Source: QKTW01 sp052161885
GTDB lineage: Bacteria > Bacteroidota > Bacteroidia > Chitinophagales > Chitinophagaceae
Reading direction: 5' to 3'
Length of the DNA stretch: 64,000 nucleotides
NCBI GenBank assembly: GCA_052161885.1
Contig: CP197396.1
Coordinates: forward strand, 3,782,001 to 3,846,000
The notes beneath the pieces were generated by a model. It was not told the origin of the DNA. It was given only the letters and a program-made list of their open reading frames with translations, and did no database searches. The position numbers were made by a program, and so were the translations under genes. This document shows positions 17,832-26,536 of this stretch, one piece after another. Positions within the stretch are counted from its first letter, which is position 1; each line of letters begins with the position of its first letter.

Positions 17832-18603
17832 CAAGCCCCAGCTTTACCTTTAATTTATATAATGTTTTCCCTATGGGGCTGTTTAGCAGGTAATGCAGCA
17901 ACGTAAGCCGCCAGCCCCATAATTTTTGTTTGAACGACCAGCCATAATGCTTGCGGTAACGGGCATAAGACTCTTTCATCGCATCAATATATCTTGTAGA
18001 GCTTACGCCGGTGGGGTCAAAAGTAGCAAGTGGCTGGTCAATGAAAATGAACGGCTCATCTGCAATGCGGCAGAGAAAATCATAATCCATTGCAATTTTT
18101 ACATTTGTATCGTACAATCCGTGCCGGTCATATACCTCGCGGCGTATGTACATAGTAGGGTGGGCTACACCGCGCATTCCCCGGTAGAGCTTTGATTTCT
18201 CAAAAGGCTTGCCTACAAAAACCCATATATTACCCCGGAGCGTATGCAGCTTGCCATGGCACCACATAGCACCGGGATTTTTGCTGAAAGCATCTGTTAC
18301 AATCTCCAGTGCATGTTCATTATAAAATGTGTCGCCGGAATTAAGCAGGTACAGTATGTCTCCTTTGGCATGCCTGATTCCCTTATTGAAAGCATCTGCT
18401 ATTCCATTATCACGCTCACATATCCACCGCCGGTATGTGGGTTGCGGATTCGTCTCAAGAAATGTTTTGATGTCCGGTTTTGAAGATCCGTCAATAATCA
18501 GATGTTCAAAAGGGAGTTGCAACTGATTATCAACAGATGCACAGGTTTGTTTTAACTCGTCCGGATTATTAAAGCAAATGGTAATGACGGAGATGCGGTT
18601 CAT
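17821..18603 (-). CDS. Family 2 glycosyltransferase
   Basis: 260-residue GT-A type transferase. The N-terminal MNRISVITICFNNPDELKQT strand, FEHLIIDGSSKPDI, the RWICERDNGIADAFNKGI stretch and the metal-binding region YLLNSGDTFY (an SGD form of the DxD motif) are all visible, as in the WcaE/WcaA group. A C-terminal basic stretch (KHYGWSFKQKLWGW) may contact the membrane. It probably adds one sugar, perhaps fucose, to a lipid-linked glycan. The donor cannot be read from sequence. Its tail overlaps the fcl tail. Upstream is a decayed T9SS cargo gene on the same strand. Confidence 0.9.
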   Translation of the reverse strand: MNRISVITICFNNPDELKQTCASVDNQLQLPFEHLIIDGSSKPDIKTFLETNPQPTYRRWICERDNGIADAFNKGIRHAKGDILYLLNSGDTFYNEHALEIVTDAFSKNPGAMWCHGKLHTLRGNIWVFVGKPFEKSKLYRGMRGVAHPTMYIRREVYDRHGLYDTNVKIAMDYDFLCRIADEPFIFIDQPLATFDPTGVSSTRYIDAMKESYARYRKHYGWSFKQKLWGWRLTLLHYLLNSPIGKTLYKLKVKLGLANW

Positions 18604-18634
18604 CCGTGCAAAATAACTTAAATGAAATGAGAAA

Positions 18635-19137
18635 TTATTGTATCACCAGTTTCCTGTAAAGAATATTAGTTCCTGTTGCGTCAGTAAGTTTAAGAAAATA
18701 AAATCCCATGGGGCAGGTTAACGCAATATGAATATTTTTTGACGCGCTGTTAGCTGGTGTAACTTCCTGTATATAAATTTTCTGCCCGGATATATTATAT
18801 ACTTCAGCAGTTTTTACAGAAAATCCATTTGCCGGAATTTGTACAGAAAAATCTCCTTTGGAAGGATTGGGGAAAATATTGCAACTGATATCTGCCGGAT
18901 GTTCTTCTATGCCAGCCGGAACTACATAAAGAACTGCCTGTAAAGATGTTTCAGTGCAGGTACTATTACTGCCATTTACAATAGCACGGTAATGGTAATT
19001 ATTTAAGTTATTGCTTACGTTTGAAATAATCAGAAAAGATAGTAGGCGATAAGTCGGTTAGAGAATCTGAGTATGAGCAATTGCGGGAATAAAAAAACTG
19101 ACAGAGCAAACAGCGAGATTTTTTGAAAAAAATTCAT
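18635..19137 (-). pseudogene. Internally deleted T9SS type A cargo gene
   Basis: Too broken to form one reading frame. At the 5' end (ATG at 19135-19137) is a signal-peptide-like start, MNFFQKISLFALSVF. One base more in a following T7 tract would give FIPAIAHTQI, a normal cleavage region. After a stop near 19055 a second frame reads NNYHYRAIVNGSNSTCTETS (the end of an Ig-like domain) and then a full type A sorting domain: CNIFPNPSKGDFSVQIP, AEVYNISGQKIY and CPMGFYFLKLTD, ending RKLVIQ at 18638. The head and tail of a secreted protein remain while its body is lost. The region is otherwise non-coding. Confidence 0.75.
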
Positions 19138-19181
19138 TGAAGAATTACTTTTAATGCGCTGAAGATAAATAAACGTAAGAG

Positions 19182-20342
19182 ATGAAAAAAATTAAGGATG
19201 CAATAGCTCTTTTTATTTATCGTATTATATTGTTGATAATTAAGTGCATTCCGGTAAAAGCGGGTTCTCAAAGGTTAGTACTTATAAAAACAGATGAGAT
19301 CGGAGATTATATATTGTTCAGGGCCTATTTTTCCAGGATAAAACATGCCGAAAAATTCACCGGCTATAAAACAACACTGGTAGCGAACAAAGCATGGAAA
19401 AGTCTTTATGAATTATATGACAAAGACGTTTTTGATGATGTAATATGGATAGATAAGCAGAAATTTAAACGGGAAATCAGGTATCGTTTATCTGTTTTAT
19501 CCCGGATACGGTTTTTGAAAGCCTCTTTTGTTATAAATTGCGTATTCTCCCGAAGTCTTAACCTTGATGATGGTATCGCATTTATATGCACAGGCAGCAA
19601 TAAAATAGCTATGGAAAGTGACCCGACCAATCGTAGCTCCCGGCTGAATATAGACAGGCTTATTTATACAGAGATAATGCGGCCAGGGGATGAAAAGATG
19701 TTCGATACAGAAAGGAACCGGAACTTTATCGGGGAAATAATAAACCAATCGTTAAGTATAACCACACATATCAATGCAACAGGACTTTTTGAAGTTCCGG
19801 AGAAAAAATACGTCGCTTTATTTGTTGGAGCAGGAAACAAGGAACGACAATGGCCGCTGACACATTTTACGGAGGCTGCAAAATATGTCTATGACAGGTA
19901 TGGGTTAATTCCCGTTATATGCGGAGGCCCCGGCGATGAAGCCGATGCGCGCTTTATAGAAGAAAATTACGATAGGAGTGCGTGTATAAATTATGCCGGA
20001 AAGACAACGCTTCCACAGTTGCTGAGTATATTTAAAAACGCGACATTTCTTATTTGCGTAGATACGGGCGCCCTTCACATGGCTGTGGCTGTGGGTTGTC
20101 CTGTTGTAGGGTTATTCAGCGGAAAATTTTACAAACGTTTTGCACCTTACCCGGCAGAGATCAGCACGAGCATGTATCCTGTGTATCCCGATTTTGTAGA
20201 TGAGATGATTCAAAGGAATGATCCTGTTCTTTATGATACATCTATTATGAAAAACGATACTATAAAGCAGATTCCTTTTGAAAAGATAAAGCCGTTTATA
20301 GATAAAATAATGGCTCCTCTGCAGGAGCCATTACCGTATTAG
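19182..20342 (+). CDS. Family 9 glycosyltransferase (heptosyltransferase-like)
   Basis: 386-residue GT-B enzyme like the ADP-heptose:LPS heptosyltransferases. The N-terminal half has RLVLIKTDEIGDYILFRAY. The C-terminal half has the donor-binding signatures VALFVGAGNKERQWPLTHF and NYAGKTTLPQLLSIF, then CVDTGALHMAVAVGCPVVGLF. The N-terminal helix preceded by basic residues fits a peripheral membrane location. It likely adds a sugar to lipopolysaccharide core or a related glycolipid. Base composition is visibly richer in A and T than in the flanking gmd and nuo genes, which suggests acquisition with the glycan locus. Its stop overlaps the convergent FkbM gene by 4 bp. Confidence 0.9.
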   Translation: MKKIKDAIALFIYRIILLIIKCIPVKAGSQRLVLIKTDEIGDYILFRAYFSRIKHAEKFTGYKTTLVANKAWKSLYELYDKDVFDDVIWIDKQKFKREIRYRLSVLSRIRFLKASFVINCVFSRSLNLDDGIAFICTGSNKIAMESDPTNRSSRLNIDRLIYTEIMRPGDEKMFDTERNRNFIGEIINQSLSITTHINATGLFEVPEKKYVALFVGAGNKERQWPLTHFTEAAKYVYDRYGLIPVICGGPGDEADARFIEENYDRSACINYAGKTTLPQLLSIFKNATFLICVDTGALHMAVAVGCPVVGLFSGKFYKRFAPYPAEISTSMYPVYPDFVDEMIQRNDPVLYDTSIMKNDTIKQIPFEKIKPFIDKIMAPLQEPLPY

Positions 20343-21217
20343 TAATTCCTTATTTTGCGGGAGTGCTCCAACTCTTCTTTGACACTCATATCAAAGAGGT
20401 CTTTATCGTTTTTGTGGAATACACACATGTCTGTAAATATGGCTATGTTTCTTCCGGAGAAATAATGAATAAGCTGATCAATTATTTCTTCCTGCTCTAT
20501 GGTACAGGATAGTAGAAAATCGCCGTTATTCATATAGAAAATAAAATAGTAATATCCACAATCCCTTAAATAACGGATAAAATCAAAAGGATCGTCGCCA
20601 TTTTTTGTGATAAGATACGGATCAAACTCCAGGAACAGAACCGGATTTACTTTTTTCAGGAAATCAGTACAGGCCCTGAGGATGATGGTATCAAATCCAT
20701 CTGTATCTGTTTTTAGGATTTTGCTGTTCTGAAAGGCCGGAAATTCCTGCAAAATGTTTTCCAGCGTTCTCATCTGGATACTTTTCTCAGACTTTTCTAC
20801 GAACGCAGTACCACGTTCGGTCTTCATTTTTGCATTAATAGTTTTATTTTCAGCTCCTACCAAGGCATGCGAAACGGATACATTGCTGTATTGAGCAACA
20901 TTTGATTTTAGTATTTTTATATATTTTTCTTCCCCGTCGATACATAAAATGGGAACATCAGTATAATTTTTTATAAAGGCAACAGTATCACCAATATTAG
21001 CGCCAATATCTATTACTGTTACACCGGGACGTTTTGAATTTACATATTTTATGATACGGGGTAAGTTATAGTTATAGTCAGGATAGATCCGCATATTTTC
21101 CCGGAGTTGATGCGAGAAAAAAGTTTTAATAGTTTGATTACCGATTTGAATATCTTTCAACGGATCATAAAATTTTGATATGAGCCGCATAAATCTTCTC
21201 CTTAATATCCTGAACAT
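20339..21217 (-). CDS. FkbM family methyltransferase
   Basis: 292-residue SAM-dependent O-methyltransferase. The SAM-binding motif VTVIDIGANIGDTVAF, the acidic strand ILCIDGEEKYI and the FkbM hallmarks ILKTDTDGFDTIILR and PVLFLEFDPYL are in the expected order. Members often methylate sugars of surface glycans, and the setting beside glycosyltransferases supports that here, though the substrate is not known. AT-rich like the neighbouring GT9 gene. About 200 bp of AT-rich, gene-free DNA separate its start from nuoA, with the nuo promoter inside. Confidence 0.9.
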   Translation of the reverse strand: MFRILRRRFMRLISKFYDPLKDIQIGNQTIKTFFSHQLRENMRIYPDYNYNLPRIIKYVNSKRPGVTVIDIGANIGDTVAFIKNYTDVPILCIDGEEKYIKILKSNVAQYSNVSVSHALVGAENKTINAKMKTERGTAFVEKSEKSIQMRTLENILQEFPAFQNSKILKTDTDGFDTIILRACTDFLKKVNPVLFLEFDPYLITKNGDDPFDFIRYLRDCGYYYFIFYMNNGDFLLSCTIEQEEIIDQLIHYFSGRNIAIFTDMCVFHKNDKDLFDMSVKEELEHSRKIRNY

Positions 21218-21360
21218 AGTCTTTGTGATGACTTTTTTTAAAATACGGACGAAAATAAGGATACATTTAGTAAAACGTAAAAGAAAACCATACTTAAAGG
21301 GCTTTTTCTTTTACATGACATAACTTAATTAATTGCTGGCTACATTTCTTCGTATAAACC

Positions 21361-21390
21361 TTGTAAATTCCCTTAACACCCGTAATTTTG
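21361..21390 (+). promoter_or_regulatory. Predicted promoter of the nuo operon
   Basis: TTG at 21361-21363, a 19-bp spacer, then TAATTTTG at 21383-21390. This fits the Bacteroidota consensus (TTG-N19-TAnnTTTG) exactly. Transcription would start near 21397, leaving about 30 nt of leader before nuoA. Confidence 0.65.
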
Positions 21391-21425
21391 CACATTCCCA
21401 AACTTCTGAAGTCGTATCTGCATTT

Positions 21426-21818
21426 ATGAACTTACTCCTTTTATCAGTGCAACCGAATACACCGTACAATTATTTCCCTATTGCACTGCAGCTCCTGCTG
21501 GCCATAGGCGTTGTCGGCGCAATCATGGCCCTCACCCATCTGCTGGGGCCAAAGAGGCGTACCAAGGATAAACTGATTAACTTTGAAAGTGGTATCCCGT
21601 CTGTAGGTAACGCCAGACAGCCAATGAGCGTTAAGTACTTCCTGGTTGCCATCCTCTTTGTACTGTTCGACGTGGAAGTTATTTTCTTCTACCCCTATGC
21701 TGTAAATTTCAGAGAGCTTGGCCACGAGGGATTCTGGGCTGTGCTTATGTTTGTGGCGTTCTTTTTATGCGGCTTTATATACATCATAAAGAAAGGTGCC
21801 CTGAAGTGGGAAGATTAG
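21426..21818 (+). CDS. nuoA: NADH-quinone oxidoreductase subunit A
   Basis: 130-residue membrane subunit of complex I with three transmembrane helices (about 18-40, 75-97 and 105-125 in this numbering). The conserved loop motif ESGIPSVGNARQPMSVKYF and the following FLVAILFVLFDVEVIFFYPYA are typical of NuoA at the junction with the quinone site. The frame is open further upstream, but the ATG at 21426 lies just beyond the predicted transcription start and gives the usual family length. First gene of the operon, with 73 bp before nuoB. Confidence 0.96.
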   Translation: MNLLLLSVQPNTPYNYFPIALQLLLAIGVVGAIMALTHLLGPKRRTKDKLINFESGIPSVGNARQPMSVKYFLVAILFVLFDVEVIFFYPYAVNFRELGHEGFWAVLMFVAFFLCGFIYIIKKGALKWED

Positions 21819-21891
21819 CATTTATGATCGCGTGATGGAATGAAATAGTGAAAAAGGAAAATCATAGATAAACAATTCAAAAATTAAGATT

Positions 21892-22461
21892 ATGCCACGT
21901 CCGGTTCAATATAATACAAACAGTAAGGTAAAAATGGTAGACCTGCCGGAATCCTTTATGGGAGAAGGATTTATGGCTACCAGCTTTGAAAAGGCCATTA
22001 CACTCGCCAGGGCAAACTCGCTCTGGCCGTTGCCGTTTGCCACATCGTGTTGCGGTATCGAGTTTATGGCTACCATGGGTGCCAACTATGACCTGGCCCG
22101 TTTTGGGTCTGAGCGTATGGGTTTTACTCCCCGCCAGTGCGATATGCTGCTGGTAGCCGGTACCATTGCCAAGAAAATGGCCCCCATCCTCCGCCAGGTA
22201 TACCTCCAGATGGCAGAACCCCGCTGGGTGATCGCTATTGGTGCGTGCGCCTGTACCGGTGGTATTTTCGACTCTTACTCAGTGCTCCAGGGCATAGACC
22301 AGGTAATACCGGTAGACGTATACGTTCCCGGCTGTCCTCCGCGTCCGGAAGGTATACTGGAGGGCGTACTGCGCCTGCAGGACCTGGTAAAGAACGAAAG
22401 CCTCCGTCACAGAAATTCAGAACAGTACAAACAGCTGATGACCAGCTACGGAATTCAGTAA
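21892..22461 (+). CDS. nuoB: NADH-quinone oxidoreductase subunit B
   Basis: 189-residue peripheral-arm subunit that carries iron-sulfur cluster N2, the direct electron donor to quinone. The four ligands are visible: the tandem Cys in TSCCGIEFMATMG, one Cys in AIGACACTGGIF and one in YVPGCPPRPE. Length and motif order are standard. It follows nuoA and precedes nuoC by 37 bp. Its partner NuoD provides the other half of the quinone pocket. Confidence 0.97.
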   Translation: MPRPVQYNTNSKVKMVDLPESFMGEGFMATSFEKAITLARANSLWPLPFATSCCGIEFMATMGANYDLARFGSERMGFTPRQCDMLLVAGTIAKKMAPILRQVYLQMAEPRWVIAIGACACTGGIFDSYSVLQGIDQVIPVDVYVPGCPPRPEGILEGVLRLQDLVKNESLRHRNSEQYKQLMTSYGIQ

Positions 22462-22498
22462 TAACTATATTAGTCCACAGGCTAATCAGCTAATTATA

Positions 22499-23029
22499 AT
22501 GACCAACGAACAGATAAAACAGCGGCTGACAGATAAGTTTGGCGAACAGCTCACCGAATGGGAGGAGCAGTACGGCCTGCTTACCGTAAAAGCACCTGCT
22601 GAAATGAACCTGAAAGTAATGCAGTTCCTCTATGATGATGAGGCATTGCGTTTTCGTTTTCTCACAGACCTTACAGGCGTTCATTACCCCGATCGTACGG
22701 GTGAGGAGCTTTGTGTTGTATACCATCTGCATAACCTGCAGGATAATGTACGCTTTCGCCTGAAAGTATACGTGCCTGCCGCAAAACCGGATGTATTTAC
22801 AGCAACACAGTTGTTTAAAGGTGCCAACTGGATGGAGCGTGAAACATACGATTTCTTCGGCTTCAATTTCGTTGGCCATCCCAATCTCACACGTATCCTT
22901 AATGTGGATGACATGGACTACTTCCCGATGCGCAAGCAATACACACTGGAAGATCCTACCCGTGTAGATAAAGACGATGAAATGTTTGGCCGCGGCGGTC
23001 ATATAGCCACACCAGTAAAAGAGGACTGA
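22499..23029 (+). CDS. nuoC: NADH-quinone oxidoreductase subunit C
   Basis: 176-residue peripheral subunit (30-kDa family) that packs against NuoD. The signature region is visible as GANWMERETYDFFGFNFVGHPNLTRIL, followed by DYFPMRKQYTLED. The LTDLTGVHYPDR segment is also typical. In this organism nuoC and nuoD are separate genes, unlike the fused NuoCD of enterobacteria. The C-terminal tail (EMFGRGGHIATPVKED) extends a little past the core domain. It ends 51 bp before nuoD. Confidence 0.95.
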   Translation: MTNEQIKQRLTDKFGEQLTEWEEQYGLLTVKAPAEMNLKVMQFLYDDEALRFRFLTDLTGVHYPDRTGEELCVVYHLHNLQDNVRFRLKVYVPAAKPDVFTATQLFKGANWMERETYDFFGFNFVGHPNLTRILNVDDMDYFPMRKQYTLEDPTRVDKDDEMFGRGGHIATPVKED

Positions 23030-23080
23030 TACAGCATAAAATTGTTAACCGCTTAAGTGCCCCGGAAAGGGGTTAAATAA

Positions 23081-24307
23081 ATGAGCGAACAGCATCATCA
23101 ACACCACATAAAGCTTGCAGAAGAATCGCTGCAAAAGCAATCCACCACGCTGAACCTGGGGCCAACGCATCCGGCTACACACGGTGTTTTTCAGAACATC
23201 ATGGAGATAGACGGTGAGCGTGTACTGGAAACAACACCAACCATAGGTTATATACATCGCGCATTTGAAAAAATTGCCGAGCGTCGTCCGTACTACCAGA
23301 TCACACCACTTACAGACCGTCTCAACTACTGCTCTGCACCCATAAACAACCTGGGCTGGCATATGACGGTAGAAAAACTGGTAGGTATACAGGTGCCGAA
23401 ACGTGTGGATTATCTCCGTGTTATCATCATGGAGCTGGCGCGTATTGCCGATCACCTGGTATGTAACTCTGTAATAGGGGTAGATACCGGTGCACTTACT
23501 GCATTTACCTATGTGTTCCAGTACCGCGAACGCATTTATGAAATATACGAAGAGATATGCGGCTCACGCCTTACGACCAATATTGGCCGTTTTGGCGGTT
23601 TTGAACGCAACTTTACAGAGGTGGCCTGGTCCAAGCTGGAAGAATTCCTAAAGCTGTTTCCAAAAGCATTACAGGAATTTGAAAACCTGCTGAACCGCAA
23701 CCGTATCTTTATGGACCGTACTATTGGTGCCGGACCGCTTACTGCTGAAATGGCGCTTAATTACAGCGTTACGGGGCCAAATCTCCGTGCTGCCGGTGTA
23801 GATTACGATCTGCGCGTAGCCAACCCATACAGTTCATACGAAGATTTTAAATTCAATATACCTGTCGGAACTACCGGCGACGTATACGATCGTTTCCTGG
23901 TACGTAATGGCGAAATGTGGGAAAGTGTAAACATCATCACCCAGGCAATGGAAAAACTGAAAGATCTTGATCCTTCAGTATACCATGCGGATGTTCCGGA
24001 TTTTTACCTGCCGGAAAAAACAGATGTATATACTAAAATGGAGGCCCTGATCTATCATTTCAAGATCATTATGGGCGAGGTGAATATACTGCCGGGCGAA
24101 GTTTATAACGCAGTAGAAGGTGCAAATGGAGAACTGGGCTACTACCTCATCAGCGATGGTGGCCGCAGTCCTTACCGCCTGCACTTCCGCCGTCCGTGCT
24201 TTATTTATTACCAGGTATATCCCGAGATCATTAAAAACGGCCTGTTGAGCGATGCCATCATTACACTCAGCAGCCTGAACCTGATTGCCGGAGAACTTGA
24301 TGCTTAA
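23081..24307 (+). CDS. nuoD: NADH-quinone oxidoreductase subunit D
   Basis: 408-residue 49-kDa subunit, derived from the large subunit of NiFe hydrogenases but without the metal site. It lines the quinone-binding pocket together with NuoB. Family signatures seen are LGPTHPATHGVF, GYIHRAFEKIAE (the 49-kDa signature), DRLNYCSAPINN and GANGELGYYLISDGGRSPYRLHFRRP near the C-terminus. The first 15 residues are His- and Gln-rich and probably disordered. A 102-bp gap with a repeat-like AT tract separates it from nuoE. Confidence 0.97.
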   Translation: MSEQHHQHHIKLAEESLQKQSTTLNLGPTHPATHGVFQNIMEIDGERVLETTPTIGYIHRAFEKIAERRPYYQITPLTDRLNYCSAPINNLGWHMTVEKLVGIQVPKRVDYLRVIIMELARIADHLVCNSVIGVDTGALTAFTYVFQYRERIYEIYEEICGSRLTTNIGRFGGFERNFTEVAWSKLEEFLKLFPKALQEFENLLNRNRIFMDRTIGAGPLTAEMALNYSVTGPNLRAAGVDYDLRVANPYSSYEDFKFNIPVGTTGDVYDRFLVRNGEMWESVNIITQAMEKLKDLDPSVYHADVPDFYLPEKTDVYTKMEALIYHFKIIMGEVNILPGEVYNAVEGANGELGYYLISDGGRSPYRLHFRRPCFIYYQVYPEIIKNGLLSDAIITLSSLNLIAGELDA

Positions 24308-24408
24308 TTAATTGGCTGATTAGCATATTCGCAGATCAGCATATGACATATAATATCTTAGCTAATAATGCATCAGCACATTAGCTAATTAGCAAATAAG
24401 CTAATTGA
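24308..24408. repeat. AGCTAATTAGC-type intergenic filler
   Basis: The nuoD-nuoE gap is made of imperfect copies of short words (TTAGCTAAT, AGCATAT, GCTAATTAGC, GCTAATT). Similar tracts lie at about 22465-22497, 32205-32232 and 49025-49080. No frame or clear hairpin terminator is present. It looks like a dispersed low-complexity spacer rather than a gene. Confidence 0.5.
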
Positions 24409-24409
24409 C

Positions 24410-24901
24410 ATGATAAAATTTTCGGAAGAAAAACTGAATAAGGTAAAAGAGATCATTGCACGCTATCCGGAAGGAAAGCAGAAAAGTGCGCTGATTCCGT
24501 TGCTGCACCTCGCACAGGAAGAGTTTGGCGGCTGGCTGGACGTGCCGGTAATGGATTACGTGGCAGAACTGCTGAGCATTAAGCCGATTGAAGTGTATGA
24601 GGTTGCAACGTTCTATACCATGTTCAACATGAAGCCGGTGGGCAAGTATGTACTGGAGGTTTGCCAGACGGGCCCATGCATGCTTCGCGGCAGCGATGGT
24701 ATCATTGAACATATCAAAGACAGGCTGGGCATACAGGCTGGAGAAACGACGCCAGACGGACTGTTTACATTGAAGCCTGCAGAATGCCTTGGTGCCTGCG
24801 GATATGCGCCGATGATGCAGCTGGGCAAATTTTTCAGGGAAAATCTTACTAACGAAAAAGTAGACGCGTTGCTTGAGGAGTTGCGCGCTGCGGCAAAATA
24901 A
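24410..24901 (+). CDS. nuoE: NADH-quinone oxidoreductase subunit E
   Basis: 163-residue thioredoxin-like 24-kDa subunit that binds the [2Fe-2S] cluster N1a. The ligands appear as CQTGPC (first pair) and ECLGACGYAPMM (second pair). The helical N-terminal part contains ALIPLLHLAQEEFGGWL and VYEVATFYTMFNM, as in the family. NuoE pairs with NuoF to form the NADH-oxidising module. Here nuoF is separated from it by two unrelated genes, which is unusual. Only 28 bp lead to the next gene, so they are likely cotranscribed. Confidence 0.97.
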   Translation: MIKFSEEKLNKVKEIIARYPEGKQKSALIPLLHLAQEEFGGWLDVPVMDYVAELLSIKPIEVYEVATFYTMFNMKPVGKYVLEVCQTGPCMLRGSDGIIEHIKDRLGIQAGETTPDGLFTLKPAECLGACGYAPMMQLGKFFRENLTNEKVDALLEELRAAAK

Positions 24902-24929
24902 AAAAAGCGGTTCACTATACTATTAAGCC

Positions 24930-25676
24930 ATGGTTCTGATGTATCATAATGTGGGCGCTGAACGAGGCTTTAATACAGTAGCTGCCGAGTTATTTGAAAA
25001 ACAGGTCGACTATATAGCCGCCCGTTACAAGGTGGTAAGTGTAGATGAATACGTAGAGAATATTATCAGGAATGGCATTGCGGCACCCGGGCAGGTAGTT
25101 TTTACTTTTGACGATGCATACGTAGGATATGAACAATATGCATTGCCGGTGCTGGAAAAAAGACAATTGCCATCAGCATTATTTGTGTGCACCGGTTACA
25201 TCGGCCGGTCCAACGAATGGGATGCTGCGGATAAACGGTCATCGATAATGGATATATCAATGCTGGGCAGCCTTGTTGCCCATCCGTTGATAACCATCGG
25301 GAGCCACACGGTAAATCACAGATCTTTGACCACTTTGGATCAGGACGATCTTGCCGGGGAGTTAACTGCCTCGAAAGCATTTCTGGAGCAGCTGACAGGT
25401 AGGGAAATACATTATTTCTCTTATCCCTACGGGCAACCTCACCTGAACCTGAACAAAATGACCGGACAGGAAGTACAGAAAGCAGGATATACTGCAGCAT
25501 TCAGTACCAACTTCCGGAACAGGAACAACAAAAGCGAACTATTTTCATTGAGCCGGCTGGATATAACCCCGGAAGATGAAATGGACATATTTAAAAAGAA
25601 GCTGGCAGACAATAATTTTTATTCGGTTAAACAACAGGTAAAAAACCTCTACAGCTTTTTAAAACAAAGTATCTGA
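24930..25676 (+). CDS. Polysaccharide deacetylase family protein (NodB-like, CE4)
   Basis: 248-residue carbohydrate esterase 4 domain that removes N- or O-acetyl groups from a glycan such as peptidoglycan or a surface polysaccharide. Motif 1 is VFTFDDAYVGYEQY (catalytic Asp and metal Asp), motif 2 is TIGSHTVNHRSLTTL (metal His residues), and motif 3-like YFSYPYGQPHL follows. No signal peptide is seen at the ATG, so it may act in the cytoplasm on lipid-linked intermediates. It sits inside the nuo operon and overlaps the next gene by ATGA. A functional link to complex I is not apparent, and insertion into a strongly expressed operon is the simplest reading. Confidence 0.88.
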   Translation: MVLMYHNVGAERGFNTVAAELFEKQVDYIAARYKVVSVDEYVENIIRNGIAAPGQVVFTFDDAYVGYEQYALPVLEKRQLPSALFVCTGYIGRSNEWDAADKRSSIMDISMLGSLVAHPLITIGSHTVNHRSLTTLDQDDLAGELTASKAFLEQLTGREIHYFSYPYGQPHLNLNKMTGQEVQKAGYTAAFSTNFRNRNNKSELFSLSRLDITPEDEMDIFKKKLADNNFYSVKQQVKNLYSFLKQSI

Positions 25677-26506
25677 TGAGCGAAGTGCTTCAAAATAAGG
25701 TTACCAATTACTATAATGATGTGGCAGCGCATTATTACAAGGAGCATTTTGCCGATCCTTCCGCTTATCCTACACTTTTATTCCGGCAGATGCACATCAT
25801 GCAGCTTCTGGATGTTCCGTCTAAAGAAACACTCACGGTGCTGGATGCAGGTTGTGGTACCGGCGATCTTCTGAAGGAAATGAAACAGGCTGGCTTTGGT
25901 AAGCTGTATGGCATCGACATTTCTGACTCCATGATCTCAATCGCAAAGGACAATTGCCGGGATGGTGTGAATGAAGGAAGAATAAACCTCCAGGTAGGTT
26001 CTGTGCTGGAGTTGCCTTTTGAAAACGACAAGTTTGATATAGTAATATGTTCCGGGCTTGTAGAATACCTGAGCGATGATGCAGGATGGACCAAAGAAGT
26101 GAAACGTGTTCTCAAAAAAGACGGCATTCTCGTTCTCAACGTTACCAATAAGATTGCAGTCCGCAGATGGACGCTTGGACCGGCTACCTGGCTGAAACAG
26201 CTGGCGCCTGTCCGTAATTTTGCGGCATTCATCAAGGAAAAGGTGCTGAAAAGAGGGACATTGAATCATTTCCCCTTCAGCATCCGTACCCATGTGCCGG
26301 CAAAGTTTGATCAGTACCTTACAGAAAACGGGTTTGAGAAAATGGGGCACCGCTATTTTGATTTTTGCATCCTGCCTTATCCGCTGGATACAATGCTGAA
26401 TAGTATGCTGCTCTCCAAACGTAAGAATATGGAGCAGACCGCAGACCGCGACTATAAATGGAACGGTTGCGGGTATATTGTAAAGGCAAAATTGTTAAGT
26501 AAATAA
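25676..26506 (+). CDS. Class I SAM-dependent methyltransferase
   Basis: 276-residue Rossmann-fold methyltransferase. Motif I is VLDAGCGTGDLLKEM, followed by the acidic strand LYGIDISDSMISIAK and motif IV FDIVICSGLVEYL. The C-terminal half has a long basic helical insert (KQLAPVRNFAAFIKEKVLKRG) that may contact a membrane or lipid substrate. Its ATG overlaps the deacetylase stop (ATGA), so the two form a translationally coupled pair, perhaps modifying one glycolipid. The substrate cannot be told from sequence. It ends 30 bp before nuoF. Confidence 0.88.
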   Translation: MSEVLQNKVTNYYNDVAAHYYKEHFADPSAYPTLLFRQMHIMQLLDVPSKETLTVLDAGCGTGDLLKEMKQAGFGKLYGIDISDSMISIAKDNCRDGVNEGRINLQVGSVLELPFENDKFDIVICSGLVEYLSDDAGWTKEVKRVLKKDGILVLNVTNKIAVRRWTLGPATWLKQLAPVRNFAAFIKEKVLKRGTLNHFPFSIRTHVPAKFDQYLTENGFEKMGHRYFDFCILPYPLDTMLNSMLLSKRKNMEQTADRDYKWNGCGYIVKAKLLSK

Positions 26507-26536
26507 ACCAGGCTTAGTTAGCATAAGCTTTGAAAT

